Shown here: in pieces, positions 17,033 to 25,210 of the stretch | Layout: every line of letters starts with the position of its first letter | Position numbering within the stretch: position 1 is the stretch's first letter | Origin: Paenibacillus sp. SYP-B3998 | GTDB lineage: Bacteria > Bacillota > Bacilli > Paenibacillales > NBRC-103111 | Assembly: GCF_010820665.1 (NCBI RefSeq) | Contig: NZ_JAAIKC010000001.1 | Span: forward strand, 1,635,516-1,699,515 | Length of the DNA: 64,000 nt | Direction of reading: 5' to 3' | The notes under the pieces: model-generated | The model's database searches: none | The model's input: the letters and a program-made list of their open reading frames with translations, nothing else | What the model was told of the DNA's origin: nothing | Translations under genes and position numbers: made by a program

Positions 17033-17747
17033 TTCTGCAAATGTCTTTAGGGCAATTCTCGCAATGGCAAATATCTCGGAGATACTGAAGATCTTCTACA
17101 ATAATGTGACCATTTTCAATTTTTATTGCATTAGCTTTACGAAGTTCACTTAGCATACGGTTTACACTCTCCCTAGTAGCGCCAATCATATCAGCGAGTT
17201 CGGTGTTCGTGTGTACTTTTGAAATACATATATGATTTACTTGTTCAATGCCATAAGTGTTGGCCAGCCTAATGAGCAATGAACATAGCGCACCATGCTT
17301 GCCAAACATCATCAAGTCACGGAATTTAGTCTGCGTCATCCGATGAATAAGCCCCATCCATTTCATGAACTCAACAGCTAAATCTCCGTTCTGCCAAAGT
17401 AATACTTCCAGATCCTTCTGAAGAATAACCCCGACGACACTATCCTCGATAATTTCCGCGTTAAAAACATGAAAGGACTTACGAAAAGGATCCACTTGGC
17501 CAAACATATCGCCTTCCTGATACATGTATAAGATGAATTGTCTGCCTTCGTCCGAAGACTTTGTAATTTTTACACGGCCGCTTTTGATGAAATACAACTT
17601 GTCAGTGGTGTCGCCTTCCCAGAATAGATGCGAACCACTGGCAACTTTGGTTTCATACATAATTTGCTGGAGTTTAACTAAGTTATCGGCGGAGAAGCAC
17701 TCTGTATTGCGGACATTACATACATTTGAAGAATTTATTGTACTCAT
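17028..17747 (-). CDS. fnr: Fnr, oxygen-sensing transcription regulator (Bacillus type)
   Basis: 239 residues from ATG 17747. An N-terminal cyclic-nucleotide-binding-like barrel (KSGRVKITKSSDEGRQFILY) is followed by a dimer helix and a Crp-type HTH (TNTELADMIGATRESVNRML). The C-terminus is CHCENCPKDICRM; its C-x2-C-x4-C spacing is that of Bacillus Fnr, where three Cys and one Asp hold a [4Fe-4S] cluster. The cluster forms without O2 and allows DNA binding. The HTH contains E-x-x-x-R residues that read TGTGA half sites. Its own promoter has such a box (17816-17831), so it is autoregulated, and sixteen other promoters in the next 30 kb carry the same site. It is divergent from mobA. Confidence 0.93.
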   Translation of the reverse strand: MSTINSSNVCNVRNTECFSADNLVKLQQIMYETKVASGSHLFWEGDTTDKLYFIKSGRVKITKSSDEGRQFILYMYQEGDMFGQVDPFRKSFHVFNAEIIEDSVVGVILQKDLEVLLWQNGDLAVEFMKWMGLIHRMTQTKFRDLMMFGKHGALCSLLIRLANTYGIEQVNHICISKVHTNTELADMIGATRESVNRMLSELRKANAIKIENGHIIVEDLQYLRDICHCENCPKDICRM

Positions 17748-17788
17748 TCGTGCGATCACTCCATTCTCAAGACTTCATCAGTTTATAT

Positions 17789-17831
17789 AGTATATCCATC
17801 TTTCAAACAGTTCGATGTGATTTATGTCACC
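17789..17831 (-). promoter_or_regulatory. fnr promoter with Fnr box
   Basis: Box TGTGA-TTTATG-TCACC at 17816-17831; -10 TATACT at 17789-17794 on the minus strand, 21 bases away. Indicates autoactivation. Confidence 0.8.
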
Positions 17832-17848
17832 AAAGCACTTACGGGGAG

Positions 17849-17891
17849 TGTGACATTATTCACTTACAGACCAAGTTATTTTGTCTAATGT
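17849..17891 (+). promoter_or_regulatory. mobA promoter with Fnr box
   Basis: Box TGTGA-CATTAT-TCACT at 17849-17864; possible -10 TAATGT at 17886-17891 or TCTAAT two bases nearer. Confidence 0.7.
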
Positions 17892-17923
17892 GGAACTATA
17901 TAAAAATTTGAAAAGGAGAAGTG

Positions 17924-18535
17924 ATGGTCATGCTTTCAGGAGTTATTTTGGCAGGTGGAGCAAATCGTCGAATGAAGGGAGAACTGAAGGCATTACTTCC
18001 ATTTGGCGGAAAGCCTTTAATAGCTCGACAAATTGACCGTATGAGGGAATTATGCGATGAGTTGATTGTTGTCACTAATGATCCCAAACCCTATTTAAAT
18101 ATAGTTGATCGTTCAGTTCGCATTATAACCGACTTTTTTGAAGGCCATGGCCCTCTTGGAGGGATGCACGCAGCATTGTCTCTGGCGAAGCATTCATCTG
18201 TGTGGGTAGTCGGATGCGATATGCCTTTTATATCCAGTAAAGCCGCTAAGTTATTGCTGAACAGAAAGTTGGATGGCTTTGAAGCAGTTGTACCTTTGGT
18301 GGCTGGTGAGATTCATCTATTGCACGGCATCTATGATCGGGCTTGCGCCCCCCACATCGTACCACTTTTAAAACAAGGGGAGACTCACATTTCGGCTTTG
18401 CTTAAGCATGCTTTCTGGAGTGAACTAGGTGATCAGTTCTTATATGAGAATGGTGTGGATTTGAATTTTGTTTCCAGTATCAAAACGTTGGAGGATTACG
18501 AGGCTATGCTTCTTACGGAGAATTTGCATAAGTAA
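17924..18535 (+). CDS. mobA: MobA, molybdenum cofactor guanylyltransferase
   Basis: 203 residues; AAGGAG at 17913-17918 supports ATG 17924. LAGGANRRMKGELKALLPF is the nucleotide-binding loop with the Lys found in MobA, PLGGMHAAL and VVGCDMPFI supply the Asp metal ligand. MobA links GMP to molybdopterin to make the bis-MGD cofactor of nitrate reductase and formate dehydrogenase. It has an Fnr promoter, which fits anaerobic nitrate respiration. No nitrate reductase genes are in the window, and the only moaA (23.1 kb) is decayed. A cytochrome oxidase remnant follows 15 bases later. Confidence 0.88.
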   Translation: MVMLSGVILAGGANRRMKGELKALLPFGGKPLIARQIDRMRELCDELIVVTNDPKPYLNIVDRSVRIITDFFEGHGPLGGMHAALSLAKHSSVWVVGCDMPFISSKAAKLLLNRKLDGFEAVVPLVAGEIHLLHGIYDRACAPHIVPLLKQGETHISALLKHAFWSELGDQFLYENGVDLNFVSSIKTLEDYEAMLLTENLHK

Positions 18536-18549
18536 CGTAATGTTCAGGA

Positions 18550-19002
18550 TTGGAACCGTTTAATGTGAGGGAAATCACTCGAACAAAGCATTCGCAGGCA
18601 TCTGAACTCAACATGAGAGACCAAGAGCCTTTATTGAATGGAACGTTTGCCGCTGTATTGCTGTTGGGACTCTTTTGGGCTGTAAGTTGGGTTGCGGTAA
18701 ATATGCATATTCATAAACTTGAGAAACTCTGGTTGATGATTGGAGTCGCCATGCTGTTTGTGTTTCTGGGCGTACTTGGGGTCTCCGCATTTGCGATGGG
18801 GGTAAAGCCACCTAGCGAGCACCATCACCAAATCGATCCGTCCAAGGTAAAGGATACTGCACCTTTTGACAAGCCCGGACTTCATCAAAAATTTGACCTC
18901 AAGGATGGCATCGGTGAGATCGTGCATATCGATGAGCAGAGAATTAAGGATATTGAGAAGCATTCCATCTTTCCTAACTTTTTGAATCTAAAAACAAAGT
19001 AG
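18550..19002 (+). pseudogene. ba3-type cytochrome oxidase subunits IIa and II, fused and truncated
   Basis: Residues from 18613 read MRDQEPLLNGTFAAVLLLGL then FWAVSWVAV, typical of the single-helix subunit IIa. With no stop, the frame continues into MHIHKLEKLWLMIGVAMLFV, FSAFAMG-like helix and IDPSKVKDTAPFDKPGL, the start of ba3 subunit II. The copper A domain (Cys-x3-Cys, His, Met ligands) is absent; after about residue 110 the sequence is unrelated. Subunit I is not present. I read it as the relic of a ba3 oxidase operon; a small two-helix membrane protein with a new role cannot be excluded because the frame is open. Confidence 0.65.
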
Positions 19003-19032
19003 TGCCGGAATGAATCCGACACTATTTTTTTT
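19001..19032 (+). terminator. Terminator
   Basis: AGTG-CGGA / TCCG-CACT arms, then eight T. Confidence 0.75.
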
Positions 19033-19050
19033 GTTCTTTTAAAGAATAAC

Positions 19051-19254
19051 TCACAGTAAGTACTCCTCCTGAAGGCCGATTTTATGCAAATAGTCCAAGG
19101 TAGTTACAATGTCTACTTCGATTTCATTTTGCGGGTTTGTAGCTTCTTCAACCTGAGCAGGTAAACCACAGACCTGTTCAGCGAATACTTGACCATACTC
19201 GCAGCAGAAGTCATCACGTAAAGTTTCAAGATCCTTGTTTTGCAGGGTTGTCAT
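19051..19254 (-). CDS. Fnr-regulated 67-aa cysteine-containing protein
   Basis: Start ATG 19254 is set by AAGGAGTGA. The protein is acidic, with Cys residues in RDDFCCEYGQVFAEQVCGLP and no membrane helix or signal. The CC...C arrangement could bind a metal or Fe-S cluster, but no family is recognised. It has its own class-II-type Fnr promoter and sits convergent with the oxidase remnant and upstream of nothing else on its strand except after the mrp terminator. Likely a small anaerobic accessory protein. Confidence 0.65.
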   Translation of the reverse strand: MTTLQNKDLETLRDDFCCEYGQVFAEQVCGLPAQVEEATNPQNEIEVDIVTTLDYLHKIGLQEEYLL

Positions 19255-19284
19255 AGAAATCACTCCTTCTCTTCTTATGATTTC

Positions 19285-19327
19285 AGTATATACTCTTAAT
19301 GTGTATAAGTATGTGATATATTTCACG
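19285..19327 (-). promoter_or_regulatory. Fnr-type promoter of the 67-aa protein gene
   Basis: Box TGTGA-TATATT-TCACG at 19312-19327; -10 TATACT at 19285-19290 (minus), 21-base gap. Confidence 0.8.
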
Positions 19328-19375
19328 TACTTTTCTGCTAAATGTGAGCATTTAATGGCACGATCAGAAAAACAA

Positions 19376-19413
19376 AAAGAGGTAAACATGGCACTGCACC
19401 ATTGTCTACCTCT
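19376..19413 (-). terminator. Terminator of mrp
   Basis: On the minus strand AGAGGTA / TACCTCT arms enclose TGG-ACC type inner pairs, then TTTTTG. Confidence 0.7.
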
Positions 19414-19421
19414 GAATCATT

Positions 19422-20513
19422 CTATTGGATGATTTGATCCGCAATATCCAAATATAACTTTCCTACCGTGCTGTCTGCCTTGTAGATGGATGGCGAATAA
19501 TCTGGCTCCGATGGATGATTGTCTGGCGCGCCCAATGGGATTTGGGCAAGCAGCTTTGTCTGTAATTGGTCAGCAAGGGCTGTCCCACCGCCGCGGCCAA
19601 AAACATAATCTTTGGTTCCACATGTATGGCAAGCTAAGTAGGACATATTCTCGATGATGCCCATAATTTCGTGGTTTGTTTGCTTGGCCATTGAGCCTGC
19701 TCTTGCTGCCACATAGGAGGCGGTTGGATGAGGTGTGGTGACAATAATTTCTTTGCACTCAGGCAGCATTTGATGCACGTCCAGTGCGATATCGCCAGTG
19801 CCCGGCGGCAAGTCCAACAGCAGATAATCAATTTCCCCCCAAGCTACATCGGTAAAAAACTGCCCTAGCATTTTACCGAGCATAGGCCCTCGCCAAATAA
19901 CCGGTGAATTGTCTTCTACGAAGAATCCCATTGAAATGACCTTGACGCCCTGATGTTCTACGGGAAGTATTGTGTTGTTCATAATCTTTGGCTTCGTTTC
20001 GATTCCCATCATATCTGGGATACTGAATCCATAGATGTCAGCATCGATGATGCCTACTTTTTTACCCCGTCTAGCAAGAGCTACAGCAAGGTTTACCGTT
20101 ACAGTGGATTTACCGACCCCGCCTTTGCCGCTGGCAATCGCAATAAAGGTAACGTCGGTTCGTTTAAGAAGTGGAGTAGCTTCATTATTTAAGCTAGCCG
20201 CTGAATAGTCTTGGCTGCTGCTTTTTTCCATTCTCGTTTCGATTTCCGTTCTCTCATATGAAGTCATTGTACGGAAGCGAAGATGAACATTTTGTACGCT
20301 TTGATGGAAATGCTGTTCAATACATGTAGTTATTTCTTTTTGTATATTCTCTTTAGCTTCGGTACGAAGATCTTTGAGGGTGACAACTGTTAAGGAAATG
20401 TTGTTATCGCTAAGCATAATATCACGAATAAGATTTAACTCGACCATGCTTTTATTCCATTCTGGCTCCTTAATGCCCTTTAGTGCTTGTAGTACATCTT
20501 CTTTCGTCCTCAT
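19422..20513 (-). CDS. mrp: Mrp/ApbC-family Fe-S cluster carrier ATPase
   Basis: 363 residues. Residues 1-90 are a DUF59/MIP18-like domain; residues ~120-363 a deviant Walker A P-loop (SGKGGVGKSTVTVNLAVAL), switch DADIYGFSIPDMMG, LLLDLPPGTGD, and CHTCGTKDYVFGRGGG with the C-x2-C that can bridge a [4Fe-4S] cluster between subunits. Mrp proteins deliver Fe-S clusters to target enzymes. The promoter has a consensus Fnr box and perfect TATAAT, so this copy is dedicated to anaerobic growth. Bacillales often carry a second housekeeping paralogue (SalA). Ribosome site AGGAGGTG upstream. Confidence 0.9.
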   Translation of the reverse strand: MRTKEDVLQALKGIKEPEWNKSMVELNLIRDIMLSDNNISLTVVTLKDLRTEAKENIQKEITTCIEQHFHQSVQNVHLRFRTMTSYERTEIETRMEKSSSQDYSAASLNNEATPLLKRTDVTFIAIASGKGGVGKSTVTVNLAVALARRGKKVGIIDADIYGFSIPDMMGIETKPKIMNNTILPVEHQGVKVISMGFFVEDNSPVIWRGPMLGKMLGQFFTDVAWGEIDYLLLDLPPGTGDIALDVHQMLPECKEIIVTTPHPTASYVAARAGSMAKQTNHEIMGIIENMSYLACHTCGTKDYVFGRGGGTALADQLQTKLLAQIPLGAPDNHPSEPDYSPSIYKADSTVGKLYLDIADQIIQ

Positions 20514-20534
20514 ATAGGCACCTCCTGCTTACTC

Positions 20535-20577
20535 ATTATATCGATCAACCTTTTCAATAGATGTGATGTCTGTCACA
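20535..20577 (-). promoter_or_regulatory. mrp promoter with consensus Fnr box
   Basis: Box TGTGA-TGTCTG-TCACA at 20562-20577; -10 TATAAT at 20535-20540 (minus), 21-base gap. Confidence 0.88.
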
Positions 20578-20689
20578 GTATCTTGTGTCATTCAAGGTTG
20601 GAAGCTATGACAGGACGCCGTCCATATAGGGTAACACGTAGCTGGGAGGATGCGCGATTACTAAGAAGTGGTTAATTGTATGACCTTCT

Positions 20690-21453
20690 CGGCAAGTTCA
20701 TGGAATTTAAGACCGGTATCAGAAGAAGAAGAGTAGACGCCTGGCGCAGGCGACCCTTTGCCGGGTTTCTCCAGTGGCTTCCACGGTTTTCGCTCGTTTT
20801 GTACCATATAGACCGTCGTTGTTTTTTCCGGGACCCACATCCACTTGTAAAAAATCTCCGGTTTTTAATTCATATTCGAGTTGAATTTTCATACCAGCCG
20901 TATGAGAACTTCCTCCTGATCCCTGGTAAAGGTCGGCATAGGGATCGGGAAGTTGAAAAAACAGTCGAATCCAGAATACGGATGCGATGAAAATGGGAGC
21001 TAATTTCACAAGGCAACGAGAAAGAAGCCGCGATTTTTTCTCGAAGAAGAGTTGAAAAAAGGGATTGAAGAAAGGCTACTGCAGAAGGATTGAACCGTTG
21101 GTTTAATCCTTCTGAGCTCATCGAAAGGCGGTTGGATGCATCAAGTTGGCTGCATAATCGTGCAAGTGGAGTTACAGATACATGATCGTTTAAAAAGACA
21201 CATAAGAAGACCATATCTTATGCGGTATATTTGCTTTTTCGTTGGATAAAACCAGTTTGTCTAGCAAGGACTTCAAGCTTGGAAGGAGGAAAGTGACGCT
21301 GTAATTCTTGTGCTAGTAAATGCATATCTTCGCTGATAGAAAGAGGAATAGATTTCATGGGAAACCATCCTTTCTATGGAATAATGCCTATGTAAATAAT
21401 ATAACTTGTTTTTCCTGTTTGGGGTATAGTTTCATGCTAGCTTGACGGGCATG
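20690..21453 (-). mobile_element. IS231-like (IS4 family) element, degenerate and truncated
   Basis: The transposase starts at 21358 (MKSIPLSISEDMHLLAQELQ), has a stop after about 46 codons, continues with VSVTPLARLCSQLDASNR and RIRILDST (catalytic Asp), then after a frameshift near 20965 gives QLPDPYADLYQGSGGSSHT and MKIQLEYELKTGDFLQV. The C-terminal half with the remaining catalytic residues is gone by about 20700. The outer end GCTTGACGGGCAT at 21440-21452 matches IS231-type terminal repeats (CATGCCCATCAA...). The element cannot move by itself. Confidence 0.75.
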
Positions 21454-21528
21454 TGGCGGGACCCAAATAAAAATCCCCCTGTGGAAGTAGGAGGATAGGA
21501 GCTTCGACGGAATTTTCCAATGCGATAA

Positions 21529-22488
21529 CTAGTTGCCAGTTACCTGCTGAGTAGTTATTGCGCAATCATGATGTTTTCTATAGAGCATCAATGCTGCGAC
21601 AATAATTCCGGCCAAGAATACGGCTGTAGCAACCAGACTTCCTTCAAGGCCAAAAGCGCCTCCCGTCAGCCAATCAGGCCCGGCGAGAGAGATAGGGAAC
21701 AGACGCCCTCCCTCTGGTGTACCACCCCCGACTTCAGCACCGAAGATGTTAGCTAATGCCCAGTTCCATACCGTATGCCAAGCGCATACTCCCCAGAGTG
21801 AGCCATCGGCGATGCGATAGAGCGCAAGAAACAATCCGAATAGAAATAGATTGCACAGGACAAGAGGAGAGAAGCCATTGTTCAGAGAATGAGCACATGC
21901 AAAGCACAGCGAAGAAAGCAGTACCCCGATCCATGACTTAGTGCGCACGCTTAAGTTCTGAAGCAGAAAGCCACGATATAAGGTCTCCTCGGCAGAAGCC
22001 TGAACCGCCCATCCCAAATAAACGAGCAAGATCCCTCCTAATGCAGGTAAACCTTCCATAGGACCGTTTACTGGAACAAAATGTACAACGTCTAAGATGG
22101 CAGCAAATCCGACCATTGAGCCAATCATAAGCAGTCCGCTGCCTAAACCGTATAGGTAACCAGTGAAGCTTCCCTGACGCCAAAAACCGACTGTCCAGAA
22201 GGCACGACGCTCAAACCCTACCAGCCAACCCCACAGTAAAAGGTAGACGGGTATGAACGAGAGCCATAAGCTCAGTACTTTCGCAAAAGCGGAGAAAATA
22301 ACAGGCTGATGCGACAGCAGTTGTTCAAGCGACAAAAGAACAGGCTTTAGAGGCAGCAGCTCAGCGAGCACGATACTGGTTAAGAGGATAAAGAATGAGA
22401 GCAGCACACCTAATGCCGGATGTGTCACTCGCTTGCCTTGTTTAGCTAATATAAACATGGATGCTTGAGCCTTCAAAAAAGTTTTCAT
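21529..22488 (-). CDS. CPBP-family intramembrane metalloprotease (CAAX/Abi type)
   Basis: 319 residues, 8-9 membrane helices, ribosome site GGGGGAG. The family motifs are intact: EETLYRG (E-E-x3-R) at about residue 165, FACAHS with the first zinc His region, and AWHTVWN with the second. These residues form a zinc site inside the membrane. Family roles range from prenyl-protein processing to bacteriocin self-immunity; nothing nearby tells the substrate. The gene lies between two IS231-type ends, so it may have been rearranged with them. Confidence 0.85.
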   Translation of the reverse strand: MKTFLKAQASMFILAKQGKRVTHPALGVLLSFFILLTSIVLAELLPLKPVLLSLEQLLSHQPVIFSAFAKVLSLWLSFIPVYLLLWGWLVGFERRAFWTVGFWRQGSFTGYLYGLGSGLLMIGSMVGFAAILDVVHFVPVNGPMEGLPALGGILLVYLGWAVQASAEETLYRGFLLQNLSVRTKSWIGVLLSSLCFACAHSLNNGFSPLVLCNLFLFGLFLALYRIADGSLWGVCAWHTVWNWALANIFGAEVGGGTPEGGRLFPISLAGPDWLTGGAFGLEGSLVATAVFLAGIIVAALMLYRKHHDCAITTQQVTGN

Positions 22489-22668
22489 AAAATGTTTCTT
22501 GCTCCCCCTTCTCGTACGCTCGAATCGCGGTTTTCTCCTTTTCTGGTATTTACCGGTTCCGTCTCGGCATCCACAAGAACATCATAGCTGCACAAACTAA
22601 ACTCGTTATTAACAGATGTAAACCATCTCTAAAACTATTCTAAAGTTTTTATAATTGGGATCCCGCCA

Positions 22669-22786
22669 TATGCCCATCAAGTTAGTAAATATCTTCACCC
22701 CCAAAATGAAAAAAATTATCTATTTCTTATGTCGAGGACGTTTTTTCCTGTTTGGGGGTATTTTAAAATCTTAGCTTGATGGGCAT
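22669..22786. mobile_element. IS231-derived miniature element (about 118 bp)
   Basis: Left end ATGCCCATCAAGTTAG and right end TTAGCTTGATGGGCAT are inverted repeats; subterminal ACCCCCAAA / TTTGGGGGT pairs extend the symmetry. The right end repeats the end of the IS231-like element at 21.4 kb, including the TTTTCCTGTTTGGGG block. No coding sequence inside. A non-autonomous element of the MITE/MIC231 kind. Confidence 0.7.
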
Positions 22787-22840
22787 GGGGTTTAGCCAAC
22801 CAAATTGCGTAAAACCCACGGTATGACATTATTTTTCAAT

Positions 22841-22881
22841 CAAACCATTGGAATTCCTACGCTAAGGAATTCCAATGGTTT
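22841..22881. repeat. Perfect inverted repeat, terminator-like
   Basis: AAACCATTGGAATTCC / GGAATTCCAATGGTTT, 16-bp arms around an 8-base loop. No long T run. Confidence 0.75.
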
Positions 22882-22966
22882 AGTTAAAATAGCTATCAGC
22901 AAAAATCTTCCATATCATTTACTTCTTTAATGATAAAGCGAAAATGTTTAAAGGGGCAAAGTAAGC

Positions 22967-22998
22967 TAGAAATCCCTTGATACCTAAAGGGATTTCTC
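22967..22998 (+). terminator. Terminator-like hairpin
   Basis: AGAAATCCCTT / AAGGGATTTCT arms, then CTTATTTT. No intact gene lies just upstream. Confidence 0.55.
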
Positions 22999-23056
22999 TT
23001 ATTTTCTGAATTCCCCCAGACCCTCTTATAACCGTTATTGTTCACTACTCCCACAC

Positions 23057-23687
23057 CCCAATTTCAGTTGCAAATGCACAGATGCCGATACTGTATGCCC
23101 GAAGAGGCATTTGGCCCCGATTTTCGCTTTCTTCCGCATGAAAAGCTGCTTAGTCTTCCAGAATTGGAAAGATTAACGCGGATTTTTGTATCGCTTGGTG
23201 TAGAAAAAATTTGCATTACTGGTGGAGAACCGCTGTTAAAGAAAAATATTGGCGAGATCATTTCCCTGATCCGCGATATTGAAGGCGTCAGGGATATTGC
23301 TGTTACGACCAATGGATCATTGCTGAAACAAAAGGCGAGGGAATAAAGGGAGTCTGGGTTAGAGCGTATCACAGTAAGCCTGGATAGTCTTAATCATAAG
23401 CGATTTTGCGTTGTGAACGGGAGAGGATTTCCTGTAAGAAGCGTGCTTGAAGGCATCGATGCCGCGGCTTTGGAAGGATTATCCGTGAAGGTGAATATGG
23501 TTGTCCAAAAGGGCGTGAACGATCAGGATATTATCCCCATGGCCAAATACTTCAGGGAGCTAACAATGACGAATTAAGATCATTCATTGCTGAAGTTTGG
23601 GGAAAGCGCCAGGATCGATATTCGGAAACGAGACTCATGCAAACGACACCCGTACCGAAGGTTGAAATGTCTCACATTGGGGGTTAG
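23057..23687 (+). pseudogene. moaA: moaA (GTP 3',8-cyclase), decayed
   Basis: [57 protein letters not shown] and [16 protein letters not shown] are diagnostic MoaA segments. The first Cys of the C-x3-C-x2-C radical-SAM motif and the start codon are missing, TAA interrupts at 23344, and about 60 residues are deleted before [18 protein letters not shown] at 23577. The end VEMSHIGG is retained. The first step of molybdopterin synthesis must therefore come from another locus, if it works at all. Confidence 0.88.
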
Positions 23688-23759
23688 TGTGATGTGTGGC
23701 ACAGCGTGAACCCGAATAAGGAGCTATACTAAAGACACAAAGAGAACGACAACTACTAT

Positions 23760-23909
23760 ATGAATAAGCCTGAGAACATCGAAGAAGCAATTCTACAAAT
23801 GAATTTGCTGGATCATAATTTCCATTTATTTTATAACAGAGATTCCAACAAAACGGAACTGGTTTACCGGCGAGATGACGGCACTTATGGTTTAATTATA
23901 ACAGTATGA
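23760..23909 (+). pseudogene. Ribosome hibernation factor (HPF) C-terminal domain fragment
   Basis: 49 codons: MNKPENIEEAILQMNLLDHN-FHLFYNRDSNKTELVYRRDD-GTYGLI, the dimerisation domain of long HPF/S30EA proteins. No ribosome site and no N-terminal ribosome-binding domain upstream (only scrambled sequence), so it is probably a remnant. A free-standing C-terminal domain is the alternative, since its reading frame is undamaged. Confidence 0.65.
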
Positions 23910-23922
23910 ATGAGAGCTTAGT

Positions 23923-23977
23923 AAAATATGGCGACCATCTTTCGGCATTTAATTAGAGAGATGGTCGCCATATTTTA
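23923..23977 (+). terminator. Strong terminator
   Basis: AATATGGCGACCATCT / AGATGGTCGCCATATT, 16-bp perfect arms, then TTATTG. Confidence 0.8.
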
Positions 23978-24059
23978 TTGCAAGAAAGCACTCTATTTTA
24001 CTTCGATAGAAGGGAATGATATAACCACTCTACATTCAAGGGTGTCAGTTGTTAGGGCA

Positions 24060-24104
24060 TGTGATAGATTTCACTGATTGCTAAGCGTTGTGACATATAT
24101 TACA
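24060..24104 (+). promoter_or_regulatory. Two Fnr-type boxes upstream of the flavoprotein gene
   Basis: TGTGA-TAGATT-TCACT at 24060-24075 and TGTGA-CATATA-TTACA at 24089-24104. TATATT (24096-24101) and TGTAAT (24125-24130) lie 20 bases past each box, one base less than at the other promoters. Confidence 0.65.
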
Positions 24105-24173
24105 TCATGTGTGAAATCAAACCATGTAATATGAAGAAGTTAAGGGTAAAATGATCGTTGGAGGTTAAAGACA

Positions 24174-25124
24174 TTGAACATTTCACAAATGCAAATTGCA
24201 CATATGAATCCAAGGGTACCGATTATACAGGGGGGGATGGGTGTTAGAGTCTCTATGAGCGGATTAGCTGCTGCTGTTGCAAATGCAGGAGGAGTTGGTA
24301 TTATTTCCGGTACGGGTATCCCTATTGAAGAACTGAGGACCCATATTCGTAAAGCAAGGGAACTTACAAATGGTTTGGGCTATATTGGGGTCAACGTATT
24401 GTTTGCAATGAACAATTTTGCTGAAACCATTAAAGCGGCTATGGAAGAAAAGGTGGATTTTATTATTTCCGGAGCTGGATTTTCTCGAGATATGTATGGC
24501 TGGGGAAAGGAGTACGGAGTACCTGTTATTTCTATTGTATCGTCAGCTAAGCTTGCAAAGTTAGCTGAAAAATTAGGCGCGTCGGCAGTGGTTGTGGAGG
24601 GTTTTGAAGCCGGTGGTCATCTCGGGACGGACAGGCCTTTATTTGATATACTTCCTGAAGTAGTGGAGGCTGTAAATATTCCTGTTATCGCTGCCGGAGG
24701 TATCCTATATGGGGGGGATATAGCCAAAGCGATTCAAATGGGAGCAGTTGGTGTACAGATGGGATCTCGGTTTGTAGCAAGCGTAGAATGCGATGCTCAT
24801 CCGTCCTTCAAGCAATATTATCTGGATTGTAAAGAAGGTGATACTGTACTTGTAAAAACCACGGTTGGTTTGCAAGGTCGGGCGATTAAAAACAACTTTA
24901 CTGAGGCAATCAGTGGGGAAAACAAATTAAAAATCGATAAGTGTTACGATTGTCTTAAACATTGCTCTTATCGATTTTGCACCTTGGATTCTTTAATCAA
25001 GTCGGTCGATGGGGATGTTGAGAATGGGTTAATATTTGCAGGTGCAAGAGTTGATGAAATAAATGAAATTTTACCCGTGCAAGTGATTATCGATAAGATA
25101 ATGGAAGAATATAAACGATGCTGA
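24174..25124 (+). CDS. Nitronate monooxygenase / FabK-like FMN protein with Cys cluster
   Basis: 316 residues from TTG 24174 behind GGAGGT. TIM-barrel motifs of the NPD/FabK family are clear: RVPIIQGGMGVRVS, NAGGVGIISG, INVLF-like GVNVLFAMN, FIISGAGFSRD, VVVEGFEAGGHLG, IPVIAAGGI and GAVGVQMGSRFVA for FMN phosphate binding. The enzymes oxidise nitronates or reduce enoyl-ACP. Unusual is a C-terminal CYDCLKHCSYRFC cluster (C-x2-C-x3-C-x4-C), suited to an Fe-S or zinc site. Fnr boxes upstream link it to anaerobic or nitrogen-oxide metabolism rather than housekeeping fatty-acid synthesis. Confidence 0.85.
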   Translation: MNISQMQIAHMNPRVPIIQGGMGVRVSMSGLAAAVANAGGVGIISGTGIPIEELRTHIRKARELTNGLGYIGVNVLFAMNNFAETIKAAMEEKVDFIISGAGFSRDMYGWGKEYGVPVISIVSSAKLAKLAEKLGASAVVVEGFEAGGHLGTDRPLFDILPEVVEAVNIPVIAAGGILYGGDIAKAIQMGAVGVQMGSRFVASVECDAHPSFKQYYLDCKEGDTVLVKTTVGLQGRAIKNNFTEAISGENKLKIDKCYDCLKHCSYRFCTLDSLIKSVDGDVENGLIFAGARVDEINEILPVQVIIDKIMEEYKRC

Positions 25125-25210
25125 AGAAGTGATGTAATACAGATGGAAATGGGGGATTGAAGTGCTACACATCGAGTAATGTTGCATATCGACTTAATAG
25201 TCATGATGGA

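Noticed and set aside
21529..22488. CPBP gene as passenger of an IS231-type cassette
   Set aside because: The ends face the wrong way: the gene lies outside both elements, not between inward ends of one.
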